NCBI RefSeq assembly: GCF_002979555.1
Contig: NZ_PCOZ01000022.1
Location: forward strand, 1-60,697
DNA length: 60,697 nucleotides
From: Pseudomonas sp. MYb60
GTDB taxonomy: Bacteria > Pseudomonadota > Gammaproteobacteria > Pseudomonadales > Pseudomonadaceae
Direction of reading: 5' to 3'
The notes beneath the pieces are model-generated. The model did no database searches. It was not told where the DNA came from and saw nothing but the letters and a program-made list of their open reading frames with translations. A program made the translations under genes and the position numbers. How positions within the stretch are numbered: position 1 is the first letter of the stretch; the number at the start of each line of letters is the position of its first letter. Positions 38,084 through 45,933 of this stretch are shown one piece after another.

Positions 38084-38326
38084 ATGAATTCGACATCCTC
38101 TGCATCCCGTCACGGCCAGTGCGTCGTCTCCCCCCGATGCCATTTGGCGCCTGATGCTCAACGCCACAGTCCGGTGCTCATTCTTACCTCCTCACCCAAG
38201 TGCAGCTTCAAAGCGCCTACCACGGAAGATTTCGACAAGGGGGCTCGTCCGCATAACGATGAGCCGTTGTCGCGCACGGTCCTTTCAAGGATCGCGAGTT
38301 TTTGGAGCAAGGTGGCGGGTGGGTAG
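38084..38326 (+). CDS. Possible small Ser-rich protein between the two hrp-box genes
   Basis: This reading frame of 80 codons begins MNSTSSASRHGQ. It is Ser-rich with no acidic residue among the first twelve, superficially like a type III signal, and ends ASFWSKVAGG. The same frame is open back to a GTG at 37961, eight bases after the previous stop. It has no hrp box of its own but would lie on the transcript from box 1. The ribosome binding site is weak (GGGGCAAG) and I recognise no family, so it may be spurious. Confidence 0.25.
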   Translation: MNSTSSASRHGQCVVSPRCHLAPDAQRHSPVLILTSSPKCSFKAPTTEDFDKGARPHNDEPLSRTVLSRIASFWSKVAGG

Positions 38327-38399
38327 TGTGATTCAGCGCTTCGGTTACATACGTTCACGGTTTATCGAAGCTGGATGGTGCGGAACATTGGCCTTTGCC

Positions 38400-38427
38400 G
38401 GAACCGTAACGGTTGTACAACCACATA
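38400..38427 (+). promoter_or_regulatory. hrp box (HrpL-type promoter) 2
   Basis: GGAACC, then 15 bases, then CCACATA: a perfect match to the HrpL promoter consensus GGAACC-N15/16-CCACNNA. It lies 94 bp upstream of the next gene. The HrpL gene itself is not in this window. Confidence 0.87.
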
Positions 38428-38520
38428 ACTGACGCTTGACGCGCGTTGAGTCTGGTGACGTCTGGCGCACTGGGCAGACGAGTGTCAGGCATCAGAATCT
38501 AGATAAGGTGGAGATAAGAC

Positions 38521-39453
38521 ATGAGCGGGATCAATAACTTGCCCCCTGGGTTGCTTCGGCATTTGAATATGCCGAATGCGCTTGGAGCCCCTGCGCCGAC
38601 TACCGGCACCTCGGGATCCGGGTATTCCCGGCAAAGCATTGGCGCACCGGTGCAGAACCCGCTCTTTCCGCCGGGGTTTACCACCAGTACGTTGTTCCCG
38701 GGCCTGAATAATCCGCACTTCGACGCTCAGAACGCATTTGGCGGCGTGAAGGAAGTCGGCAACCCGTATGTGAGCTCGGATGACGCCCTTCTGGCGACGG
38801 CCCTGAAAAACTTCTTTCCATTGCTGGATGAATTCAAGAAAAAAGGTCATTTGACCCAAAAAAGTTTAGAGGAAATCGGAAAAGAGGAGAACGCCGACAA
38901 GGTTGATGAGCGAGTCAGAAAGCTGGTCAAGGAGATTATCAACCGACCGCGCTTGAACGATGAGATCCTGGTCGATGGCGGCAAAATCACCCTGGCGAGT
39001 CTGGAGAAGGCCGCCAATACCATGATGGGCAACACCAACCCCAATGTGCATAGCGCAGACCCCTTCCACTCTAAATTAAACCACCAGGTTGTCGAGGTAT
39101 TGAGGGGGAAATTTCCAGAGTGGCGGGACAAATCCCTGGACTATTGGCTTTTCGGAAAGCATCAATATGTCAGGACGAAAAAAATTCTGGAGATGGCCAA
39201 GGATCCCGATGAAACCACCAAGAAAGGCGAGGTGGTTCGAGATACCGCCACCGGGTTCCCCAAGAAGAAATACAGTGAACACGAGGTGTATCTGGCCAAG
39301 AATCTGGTCGAGCGCACCGGGCTGTTGGCCTCGCTCGACAGTAATAAAGCCAATGGCACCAACCCTTTCGGTAGCCATAACGACGATGGCTTGCTGAAGA
39401 ACTTCAGCATTGATCGATGGCAAAAAAACAACAGGAAAGAAAAGGGCTACTGA
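38521..39453 (+). CDS. Putative HrpL-regulated type III secreted protein, related to the preceding one
   Basis: This 310-aa protein matches no family I know by name. The first 67 residues contain no Asp or Glu and are rich in Ser, Pro, Asn and Gly, with Ile at position 4; this fits the P. syringae export-signal rules well. Two modules like those of the gene at 37123 follow. The first (about 87-165) has LKNFFPLLDEF, LTQKSLEEIG and VDGGKITLASLEKAA. The second (about 185-301) ends LAKNLVERTGLLASLD then NDDGLLKNFSIDRW. The phrase GLLASLD with its flanking helix is shared almost word for word by both proteins. The gene is clearly more AT-rich than its neighbours. GGTGGAG precedes the ATG, and a perfect hrp box lies upstream. 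Confidence 0.65.
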   Translation: MSGINNLPPGLLRHLNMPNALGAPAPTTGTSGSGYSRQSIGAPVQNPLFPPGFTTSTLFPGLNNPHFDAQNAFGGVKEVGNPYVSSDDALLATALKNFFPLLDEFKKKGHLTQKSLEEIGKEENADKVDERVRKLVKEIINRPRLNDEILVDGGKITLASLEKAANTMMGNTNPNVHSADPFHSKLNHQVVEVLRGKFPEWRDKSLDYWLFGKHQYVRTKKILEMAKDPDETTKKGEVVRDTATGFPKKKYSEHEVYLAKNLVERTGLLASLDSNKANGTNPFGSHNDDGLLKNFSIDRWQKNNRKEKGY

Positions 39454-39501
39454 GTCCATTCTGCGCCCGTGCGTTGCTTGGGTCACACAGGCAGCGCAGA
39501 T

Positions 39502-40653
39502 TCAGGCCCGCAGTATTTTTCCGCTCGCTGCCACCATCGCCAGTAACACGCCAATCAAGAGGAAGGCGGTGGCCAGGCTGCTGCCATGGGCGATGAAACC
39601 GATCATCGCGGGTCCGGCCAAAATGCCGGCGTATCCCAACGTGGTAATCGCAGGCACGGCGATGTGCTCTGGCATCACGTTCTGTTTGCCCACAGCGGTG
39701 TAAAGCACCGGCACAATGTTGGAACAGCCCGCCCCCACAAGTGCGTAACCCAGTAGCGACATTTCCCACGCCGCAGACAAGGTCGCAAGGAATATCCCCG
39801 CGGCTGCCAATGTACCTCCGGCCACAATCACCCGGGTCGCACCCAGCCGGCGCACGATCGTGTCACCGGTCAAGCGCCCGGCTGTCATGGTCAAGGCAAA
39901 GGCGGCGTAGCCCAGGCCTGCGTAGGCTTCATCCAGGCCACGTTCGGCGCTGAGGAACACGGCGCTCCAGTCCAGCACGGCACCCTCGGCCAGGAACACG
40001 ATGAAACACAGGCACCCGATAAACAGCACCACGCCATGGGGTACGGCAAACGCCGGGCCAGAGCTTTCACTGCCATAGGGTAATAAATGCGGTGCCGCTT
40101 TGAGCAGGGCTGCGACCATGATGACGATCACCACAAAAGTGGCCTGCAACGGCGTAAGGCCCAGCCCCAGCAAAGCGGAAACACCCGCCGCGCCGACAAT
40201 CCCCCCCAGGCTGAACAAACCATGAAACCCCGACATCATGGTTTTGCCACTGGCACGCTCGACGATCACCGCTTGCAGGTTGACGGTGGAGTCCACCGAG
40301 CCAAGGCCTGCGCCGAACAGGAACAGGCCCGCCATCAGCAGCGGAATTGAACTGACGGTGGCCAGCATCGGCAGCGCCAGGCAGATCAGGATTGTGCCGG
40401 CGCTCAGCACCCGTCGGCAGCCGAAGCGAGAGGCCAGCACGCCGGCAACCGGCATCGCGATAATCGAGCCCACCCCCAGGCACAACAGCAGCAGGCCGAG
40501 TGTTCCTTCATCGAGTTGTGCGCGGGCCTTGGCGTACGGAACCAGCGGCGCCCAGGCGGCAATACCGAAGCCTGCGATAAAAAATGCAATACGCGTCGAC
40601 ATTTGCTCCAGGCGCCCGGGAACCACGGGTGCGGAGGTGGGGATGGCAGTCAT
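39502..40653 (-). CDS. MFS transporter
   Basis: This is a 383-aa major facilitator with twelve hydrophobic segments. The loop between helices 2 and 3 reads AGVLASRFGCRRVLSAG, a fair match to the MFS A motif, and LTGDTIVRRLGATRV is the matching loop in the second half. The sequence resembles the YbjJ/YfcJ-like inner-membrane group of sugar or drug exporters; no substrate can be given. The first 17 residues are polar and could be over-annotated; MSTRIAFF at codon 18 is an alternative start. It converges on the hrp-box gene with 48 bp between them. Confidence 0.82.
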   Translation of the reverse strand: MTAIPTSAPVVPGRLEQMSTRIAFFIAGFGIAAWAPLVPYAKARAQLDEGTLGLLLLCLGVGSIIAMPVAGVLASRFGCRRVLSAGTILICLALPMLATVSSIPLLMAGLFLFGAGLGSVDSTVNLQAVIVERASGKTMMSGFHGLFSLGGIVGAAGVSALLGLGLTPLQATFVVIVIMVAALLKAAPHLLPYGSESSGPAFAVPHGVVLFIGCLCFIVFLAEGAVLDWSAVFLSAERGLDEAYAGLGYAAFALTMTAGRLTGDTIVRRLGATRVIVAGGTLAAAGIFLATLSAAWEMSLLGYALVGAGCSNIVPVLYTAVGKQNVMPEHIAVPAITTLGYAGILAGPAMIGFIAHGSSLATAFLLIGVLLAMVAASGKILRA

Positions 40654-40834
40654 GAAAAGTCCTTGGTCTTGCGTTCAACGAACGATGTCCGGCGCGACAT
40701 CCTTGCACATCAGGCCGTGGGGTGCGAGCCGGGACCCCTTGGGATTTGCCGCAGCGAAGATTATTTTTACCCGCATGGAACGCAACGGACGGTGGTTGCC
40801 ACCCAAGGGTTATCGAATGTGTAGGAGGCGTTCG

Positions 40835-40899
40835 GGAAGGTGTGTAATCCTTGGGGAAATGGTCGACCCCCAGGTTTCTCCCGGGGATTACCACCTTCC
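40835..40899. repeat. Imperfect inverted repeat between the MFS and DapF-like genes
   Basis: GGAAGGTGTGTAATCC... and its imperfect inverse ...GGATTACCACCTTCC form arms of about 25 bp around a 15-bp centre holding GTCGAC. It lies in the divergent intergenic region and could be an operator or a degraded REP-like repeat. It does not end in a U-tract. Confidence 0.45.
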
Positions 40900-40988
40900 A
40901 GACCGCTTCCCACCTGTAATACGCTGTCGTCCCTGTGTGTAGGCGAACGAGCGTATCACCCGATGAAGATTCACAAGCAGGCAGCGAC

Positions 40989-41972
40989 ATGACCCTGTTC
41001 TATGATGCCCGCGGCAATATCTACGGCGTCGTCAGTCCGGCGCAATTGCAAGAGAAGGGCATTGCTGTCGCGGGCAGCGCCGCCCAGGCAGCCTGTTCCC
41101 GTGAAGCCTGGACCCGCGCCGCGATAGCGTCGGAGTGCGAATGGGGAACGGTACCGCGTCCGCCAGGCGCCAAGGCCCATCGCTGCGATGGTTTGCTGGT
41201 TGGGCCGTTCCAGGCCGAACCGCCGTTTGACCTATTGATCGTCAACACCGACGGCTCGCTGGCCGAACGCAGTGGCAACGGCCTGACCATCTTCGCCCAG
41301 TCCCTGACTGACCAGGGACTGGTGAGCGCCCCCTGTGAGCTGCGGGTGCATCACGATAAGCCGGATACCGCCTCACCCGTCTGTACCCGGGTAGAACCTG
41401 CGATTTACGACGACACTGCGGGATTTTGGCTGGACCTGGGCGTGCCGGGGTTCGGGCCATCTGCGGTGGGCGCGCAAGGCGCTGATCCCGTGTTCCTGGG
41501 TGATACGCAGTTGAACCGCCTGAGCGCGCTGGTGGCGATCCATGCACAGTGGTCACACAGCCAGTTTGTGCGGGTGGGCAACCCCCATTGCGTCACCTTG
41601 CTCGAGCGGGCTTCAGCGCTGCCGGATAACTTGCAGATGCAGCAGGCGTTGTACGAACCGTTGAAAGCGATCGCGTTTGCCCCTCCAGAGGGCGGCGGCC
41701 GACCCTGTGTCAGCGGTATCAATCTGCAGTGGGCGGTTCGGGAGTCCTGCAATCGGATACTGGCGAGGGTGTTCGAACGAGGCGAAGGGCCCACGGCGTC
41801 CTCCGGAACCAGTGCCTCGGCAGTGGCGTGCGCGGCGTGGCGAGCGGGTTGGGTAGACGGTGGGGAGGTGGCGGTGGTCATGCCCGGAGGCACCGCGCCA
41901 GTGCGTTTGCATACGCAGGCGCGAGAATTGTTGGGCGTAAGCCTTTTCGGGGCTGCGCGGCCGCAAATCTGA
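40989..41972 (+). CDS. Diaminopimelate epimerase-fold protein lacking both catalytic cysteines
   Basis: This 327-aa protein has the two-lobed DapF fold by motif. NTDGSLAERSGNGL corresponds to the first active-site loop, RVGNPHCV is the conserved central motif, and FERGEGPTASSGTSASA is the second loop. In true DapF the two loops carry the catalytic cysteines (CGNG and CGTG). Here both are serine (Ser95 and Ser272), with the surrounding substrate-binding residues kept. It is therefore unlikely to be the housekeeping enzyme and may be a different racemase, isomerase or binding protein. The ATG at 40989 precedes the conserved FYDARGN strand; an upstream GTG is possible. Confidence 0.75.
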   Translation: MTLFYDARGNIYGVVSPAQLQEKGIAVAGSAAQAACSREAWTRAAIASECEWGTVPRPPGAKAHRCDGLLVGPFQAEPPFDLLIVNTDGSLAERSGNGLTIFAQSLTDQGLVSAPCELRVHHDKPDTASPVCTRVEPAIYDDTAGFWLDLGVPGFGPSAVGAQGADPVFLGDTQLNRLSALVAIHAQWSHSQFVRVGNPHCVTLLERASALPDNLQMQQALYEPLKAIAFAPPEGGGRPCVSGINLQWAVRESCNRILARVFERGEGPTASSGTSASAVACAAWRAGWVDGGEVAVVMPGGTAPVRLHTQARELLGVSLFGAARPQI

Positions 41973-41988
41973 GTTGAATTAACGGCTG

Positions 41989-42159
41989 ATGCTGACCGAT
42001 CACAGTGAGGAACTGGCGGCCCTGTTGGCGTTTCAGGAGGCGCGAAGCTGGCTGACGCAGGTACTGGAGCAGGCCTTTTTCAGTGACGACAAACCGGCCT
42101 GTTCATTGCGAGGGTGCTGGGTGAGCGTTCGCCTGATCGATGAACTCGCATGTTCGTGA
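41989..42159 (+). CDS. Possible 56-residue small protein
   Basis: A short frame begins MLTDHSEELAALLAFQEARS, 16 bp after the DapF-like gene, and ends LIDELACS. It is helical and acidic in the first half. No clear ribosome binding site precedes it and no family is recognised, so translation is uncertain; it may only be read through coupling. Confidence 0.25.
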   Translation: MLTDHSEELAALLAFQEARSWLTQVLEQAFFSDDKPACSLRGCWVSVRLIDELACS

Positions 42160-42252
42160 CCGGTCCCAGGTCGCCAGCATTCCCCCCCGCTGCACGACAA
42201 ACCGGGGAGGGTGCAAGCGCTGGAGGTCGAGTCGATTGTCTAGGGGCAGGCG

Positions 42253-43488
42253 TTACACAAACTCCACCTGTGCCGGCTGCCGTTTCATCAGCACTTTGCC
42301 ATGGCGGATTGAGTACAGCGGCAAGCCTTGGCTGCGGATGACCTCGTAATCGCTGTCGGCGGAAAGGATCAGCAGGTTCGCAGGTCGGCCGGCTTCCAGG
42401 CCGTAACGGTCACCCAGGGCCATGGCCTTCGCGCTGTTGTCGGTGACCAGGTCAAGGGCGCTTTGCAAGTTGCGATAGCCGAGCATGTGGCAGATGTGCA
42501 GGCCGGCTTCCAGCACGCGCAGGATATTGCCATTGCCCAGGGGGTACCAGGGATCGACGATGGAATCCTGGCCGAAGCACACGTTCATGCCGGCCTCCAG
42601 CAGTTCGTTGACCCGGGTCACGCCACGGCGTTTGGGGAAACTGTCGAAGCGGCCCTGCAGGTGAATACTCTCGGTCGGGCATGAGACGAAGCTGATGCCG
42701 GAGTGCCCCAGCAAGCGGAACAGTTTGGCGCAGTAAGCGTTGTCGTAGGAGCCCATGGCGGTGGTGTGGCTGGCGGTGACGCGATCGCCCATGTCGCGGC
42801 TGCGGGCTTCTTCGGCGAGGACTTCGAGGAAGCGCGAGTGCGGGTCGTCGGTTTCGTCGCAATGCACATCCACCAGGCAGCCGGTGCGTTCGGCCAGGTC
42901 CATGAGGAATTTCACTGAGCTGACGCCTTGGTCGCGGGTGTATTCGAAATGGGGGATGCCACCGATGACATCCGCGCCCAGGCGAATGGCTTCCTCCATC
43001 AGTGCGCGGCCATTGCGGTAGGACTCGATGCCTTCCTGGGGAAACGCGACGATTTGCAGGTCGATCAGGTGCGAGCTTTCCTCACGCACCTGCAACATGG
43101 CCTTGAGTGCAGTGAGGTCGGGGTCGGTGACATCGACGTGCGTGCGTACATGCTGGATGCCGTGCGCTGCGAGGGCCTGGATGGTTTTCTTGGCGCGAAC
43201 CAGGGTGTCTTCGTGGGTGATGGTGGCCTTGCGTTCGCCCCAGCACTCGATGCCTTCGAACAGCGTGCCGCTCATGTTCCAGCGTGGTTCGCCCGCAGTG
43301 AGGGTGGCGTCGAGGTGGATGTGCGGTTCCACGAAAGGGGGGATGACCAGGTTGCCGGCGGCGTCCAGGTCATCCGCCTGTAGAACCGGCGTACTGGTCT
43401 GCGCTGTGATGCGGGCAATCCGGCCGTGTTCCAGGTGCAGATCATGCAGGCCTTCACGGTTGCGCAGGCGGGCGTTGATGATGTGCAT
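42253..43488 (-). CDS. codA: Cytosine deaminase (amidohydrolase superfamily)
   Basis: This is a 411-aa metal-dependent amidohydrolase that should deaminate cytosine to uracil. The metal site is visible as EPHIHLDAT (His56, His58), with VDVHCDETDD for the third ligand and the substrate-binding region, SHTTAMG for the fourth, and FGQDSIVDPWYPLG for the catalytic Asp. It is near the length of E. coli CodA (427 aa). The ATG at 43488 has a GAGGAA site; starts further upstream would add about 30 unrelated residues. The usual partner permease CodB is not adjacent. A related isoguanine or creatinine deaminase activity cannot be excluded. Confidence 0.87.
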   Translation of the reverse strand: MHIINARLRNREGLHDLHLEHGRIARITAQTSTPVLQADDLDAAGNLVIPPFVEPHIHLDATLTAGEPRWNMSGTLFEGIECWGERKATITHEDTLVRAKKTIQALAAHGIQHVRTHVDVTDPDLTALKAMLQVREESSHLIDLQIVAFPQEGIESYRNGRALMEEAIRLGADVIGGIPHFEYTRDQGVSSVKFLMDLAERTGCLVDVHCDETDDPHSRFLEVLAEEARSRDMGDRVTASHTTAMGSYDNAYCAKLFRLLGHSGISFVSCPTESIHLQGRFDSFPKRRGVTRVNELLEAGMNVCFGQDSIVDPWYPLGNGNILRVLEAGLHICHMLGYRNLQSALDLVTDNSAKAMALGDRYGLEAGRPANLLILSADSDYEVIRSQGLPLYSIRHGKVLMKRQPAQVEFV

Positions 43489-43617
43489 GGTCAAGTTCCT
43501 CTTGGGCGAAAAACGGGCAGGCCTCTCGTATGCCTCGGCGTTCGGCGCCGGCATTCCTGCTTGTTGGAGACACTTGATCATATATGCACGACGCAGGCCG
43601 GTTTATTGGCCGGGCAC

Positions 43618-43646
43618 AAAAAAACCACCGCAAGGGTGGTTTTTTC
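43618..43646 (-). terminator. Intrinsic terminator after queD
   Basis: A short stem (ACCACC with GGTGGT) is flanked by an A-tract and a T-tract, so it can act in both directions. It lies 12 bp past the end of queD and upstream of codA, and should keep the two transcripts apart. Confidence 0.75.
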
Positions 43647-43657
43647 ACAACGCTGGC

Positions 43658-44014
43658 TTATTCGCCGCGATAGATGCAGCCGCTGGTGCAGGTCTCGTGG
43701 ATGCGAATCGCGCTGAGTTCTGGCAGCAGGGGTTTCAACTCGACCCAGATCCACTTGGCCAGCACTTCGCTGGTCGGGTTTTCCAGGCCAGGGATGTCGT
43801 TGAGGTAGTTGTGGTCGAGGCGCTCGTAGAGCGGCTTGAAAATCGCCTTGATCTCCGAAAAGTCGCGAATCCAGCCGGTATGGGGATCCAGGTCGCCGCT
43901 CAGGTGGATGGCCACCTTGAACGAATGCCCGTGCAGGCGCCCGCATTTATGGCCCTCCGGCACGTGGGGCAGGCGGTGGGCGGATTCGAAGGTAAATTCT
44001 TTGAAGATTTCCAC
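43658..44014 (-). CDS. queD: 6-carboxy-5,6,7,8-tetrahydropterin synthase
   Basis: This is a 118-aa QueD/PTPS-family enzyme that makes carboxy-tetrahydropterin for queuosine and other 7-deazaguanine tRNA modifications. The zinc ligands His13, His28 and His30 are in SAHRL and LHGHSF. The catalytic Cys24 is in GHKCGRLHGH, and the late motif ETCTSGCIYRGE is present. The length is normal. It appears to be a single-gene unit with its own terminator; other que genes are not nearby. Confidence 0.93.
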   Translation of the reverse strand: MEIFKEFTFESAHRLPHVPEGHKCGRLHGHSFKVAIHLSGDLDPHTGWIRDFSEIKAIFKPLYERLDHNYLNDIPGLENPTSEVLAKWIWVELKPLLPELSAIRIHETCTSGCIYRGE

Positions 44015-44090
44015 AGTGTTTTCAGCTCGGTCAGTATCTGGCAGGCGGCGAGTTTAACAGCTTGATCCCTCGCCGCGCATACCGTCCCTC

Positions 44091-45170
44091 CTACAGGACC
44101 TGCAATCGCTCGCCCAACTTTGCGTTATCGGCCAACTCCAGAAACTCATCCCCCAGCCGCCGGCTTTCGCTCATCGCGGTTTGCCAGTACTTGTTGCGGC
44201 TGCGGTCGTCGCCCATGAAGCGCTTGAAGTCGCTGCGGTCCGGCAGTTTGCCGTGGGGCAGGCGGGCCAGGTAGTCCCTGGACGGCGCGAGCAACAACAC
44301 ATCCTGCAAGCCTTGCTGGCTGCTGCGGCGCCACGGCAGGCCCTTGTCGAACCAGCCAGGGATGACCCGGTCGGTGAAGTGCGGGTACAGCACGATGTCA
44401 TCGCCGTGGTAGGGCAGGTCGAGGTGATAGTCCAGAAGACCGCCATCTCGGTAGGTGCCGGCACCGGCGCCGGGCAGGTCGCGCACGCCCTGCATCACCA
44501 TGGGGATCGAGCCCGATGCGAGCAACGCCTGGCGCAGGTTGCCCAGCTCGAGGTTCAGGAAGCGCGACGGGAAGTCCTTCAGCGGATGCACCGGCGGTGC
44601 CTGGCGCGGGTCGTGGATGATCAGCCGTTCGAAATGCCGCGACAGCCGCGCGCGACCCCGCAGGTTATCGGCGATCACCGACGATAAACCCAGGCCCAGG
44701 CGGCCGCGGTGGTCGTCGGCGAGCAAACCGTGGCTTTTGACCACCATGATGTTGAGGCGATAGCCGGGGTTGTCCAGCACGCGGGCGTCACGGCCGGCCA
44801 ACAGGTCGTCGAGCATGCGCTGGCAGCTGCGGCTGACCTCGGCCATCGTCACGCCCTTGGCGAAGCGTTGTTCGTTGTACAAACGGCCAAGGTCCAGCAG
44901 GCCTTGCACCGGGTCCGGCAGGCAGGCGCTGGCGAACCGCCAGGATCCAATGGACGCGCCGATCAGTGCGCGCTCCCGCGGCGCACGGGGCAGCCAGTCG
45001 CCGAACAGCGCCAGGTCCAGGCCCTGAATACCCAGCGCCTTGGGGCCGCCGGCAGCACCGGGGAGGATGCCCACGTCGGAGGGTGTGAGGCCTTGTTCAC
45101 GAATGCGCGTGAAGGCGCGCTTGCCTGCCTTGAGCGTCAGGGCGGGGAATTTGATCTGGATGGCGGTCAT
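44091..45170 (-). CDS. Patatin-like phospholipase domain protein
   Basis: This 359-aa protein has the patatin serine-aspartate dyad. The nucleophile is in GASIGSW (a GxSxG elbow after GAAGGPKALG, the oxyanion loop), and the Asp is in YRDGGLLDYH. It probably cleaves a lipid acyl ester inside the cell or at the membrane, since no signal peptide is seen. The ATG at 45170 starts a compact N-terminus; an in-frame ATG 26 codons upstream has no ribosome binding site. It diverges from the PepSY two-component operon. Confidence 0.82.
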   Translation of the reverse strand: MTAIQIKFPALTLKAGKRAFTRIREQGLTPSDVGILPGAAGGPKALGIQGLDLALFGDWLPRAPRERALIGASIGSWRFASACLPDPVQGLLDLGRLYNEQRFAKGVTMAEVSRSCQRMLDDLLAGRDARVLDNPGYRLNIMVVKSHGLLADDHRGRLGLGLSSVIADNLRGRARLSRHFERLIIHDPRQAPPVHPLKDFPSRFLNLELGNLRQALLASGSIPMVMQGVRDLPGAGAGTYRDGGLLDYHLDLPYHGDDIVLYPHFTDRVIPGWFDKGLPWRRSSQQGLQDVLLLAPSRDYLARLPHGKLPDRSDFKRFMGDDRSRNKYWQTAMSESRRLGDEFLELADNAKLGERLQVL

Positions 45171-45248
45171 GGCGGCCTCTGTTGCAGCGATCGGGCGATT
45201 ATAAGAAAAACCTTGGAACAATGAGTTGGGAAATTGCCATGGTGGCAA

Positions 45249-45264
45249 TTCAGTTTCAGTTAAG
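45249..45264 (+). promoter_or_regulatory. Possible BqsR-like direct-repeat site
   Basis: TTCAG, six bases, then TTAAG, about 55 bp before the first PepSY gene. The described BqsR site is TTAAG-N6-TTAAG, so one base differs in the first half. Its position fits an activator next to the promoter and would mean autoregulation of the operon. Confidence 0.4.
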
Positions 45265-45319
45265 TTGCAGGGCGTACCGTGGCTGGCGTAGGAAAAACAT
45301 CGTGTAACGGAGACTTATC

Positions 45320-45622
45320 ATGAAACGCCTCACAGCCCTGGTCGCCGCCGCTATCATCGCCTGCACGGCGAACCAGGCCGGAGCCGTTGACCCCGACAAG
45401 CGCCTGAAAGTGCCCGCCACTGTTACCATTGTCGCCTTCGACCAACTGGAAGCGGCGGCCCTGGCCCTGCATCCCGGCTCGACCTTGCTGGACACCGACC
45501 TGGACGAGGAGTACGGCAAGTACGTCTATGAAGTCGAGCTGGAAGATGCCCATGGCGTCGAATGGGACGTTGAATTGGACGCGCTTACCGGGCGCGTGCT
45601 CAAGAATCATCAGGATACGTAA
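45320..45622 (+). CDS. bqsP: Periplasmic PepSY-domain protein (first of two)
   Basis: This 100-aa secreted protein has a signal peptide (ends near NQAGA) and one PepSY domain with the pattern DLDEEYGKYVYEVELEDAHG and VELDALTGRVL. Such small proteins often bind metal or modulate a sensor. It opens a four-gene operon with a second PepSY protein, a response regulator and a sensor kinase, ending one base into the next gene. The order matches bqsPQRS (PA2659-PA2656) of P. aeruginosa, which responds to ferrous iron; the symbol rests on that arrangement. Confidence 0.75.
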   Translation: MKRLTALVAAAIIACTANQAGAVDPDKRLKVPATVTIVAFDQLEAAALALHPGSTLLDTDLDEEYGKYVYEVELEDAHGVEWDVELDALTGRVLKNHQDT

Positions 45623-45933
45623 TGAAGGTAAATTTACGCGCCAGCGGTCGTGTGGCCTTAGTGCTCATGGCGTTCTGCTCAAGCCTGGCGGCCCGTGACC
45701 TCAACCAGGATGAAGCCCTGGCGCTGCGCCAGCAGGGAGTGATCCTGCCGCTGGAGCAACTGTTGCAGCAGGCCATGGCGCGCTACCCAGGCTCCCGGTT
45801 GCTGGAGGCCGAGCTGGAAAAAAAGCACGGCCGATATGCTTATGAAGTCGAACTGGTGACCACCGAAGGCGTGGTGCGCGAGATCAAGCTGGACGCCAGC
45901 ACCGGTGTGCTGATCAAAGACGAGGAAGACTGA
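45622..45933 (+). CDS. bqsQ: Periplasmic PepSY-domain protein (second of two)
   Basis: This 103-aa secreted protein has a signal peptide (cleavage near SLAAR) and a PepSY domain (KKHGRYAYEVELVTTEGV, IKLDASTGVLIKDEED). It is clearly a paralogue of the preceding protein and probably arose by duplication. The start shares one base with the previous stop, and its stop shares one base with the response regulator start. The acidic tail could bind a cation. A role in modulating the sensor kinase at the membrane is an inference. Confidence 0.75.
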   Translation: MKVNLRASGRVALVLMAFCSSLAARDLNQDEALALRQQGVILPLEQLLQQAMARYPGSRLLEAELEKKHGRYAYEVELVTTEGVVREIKLDASTGVLIKDEED

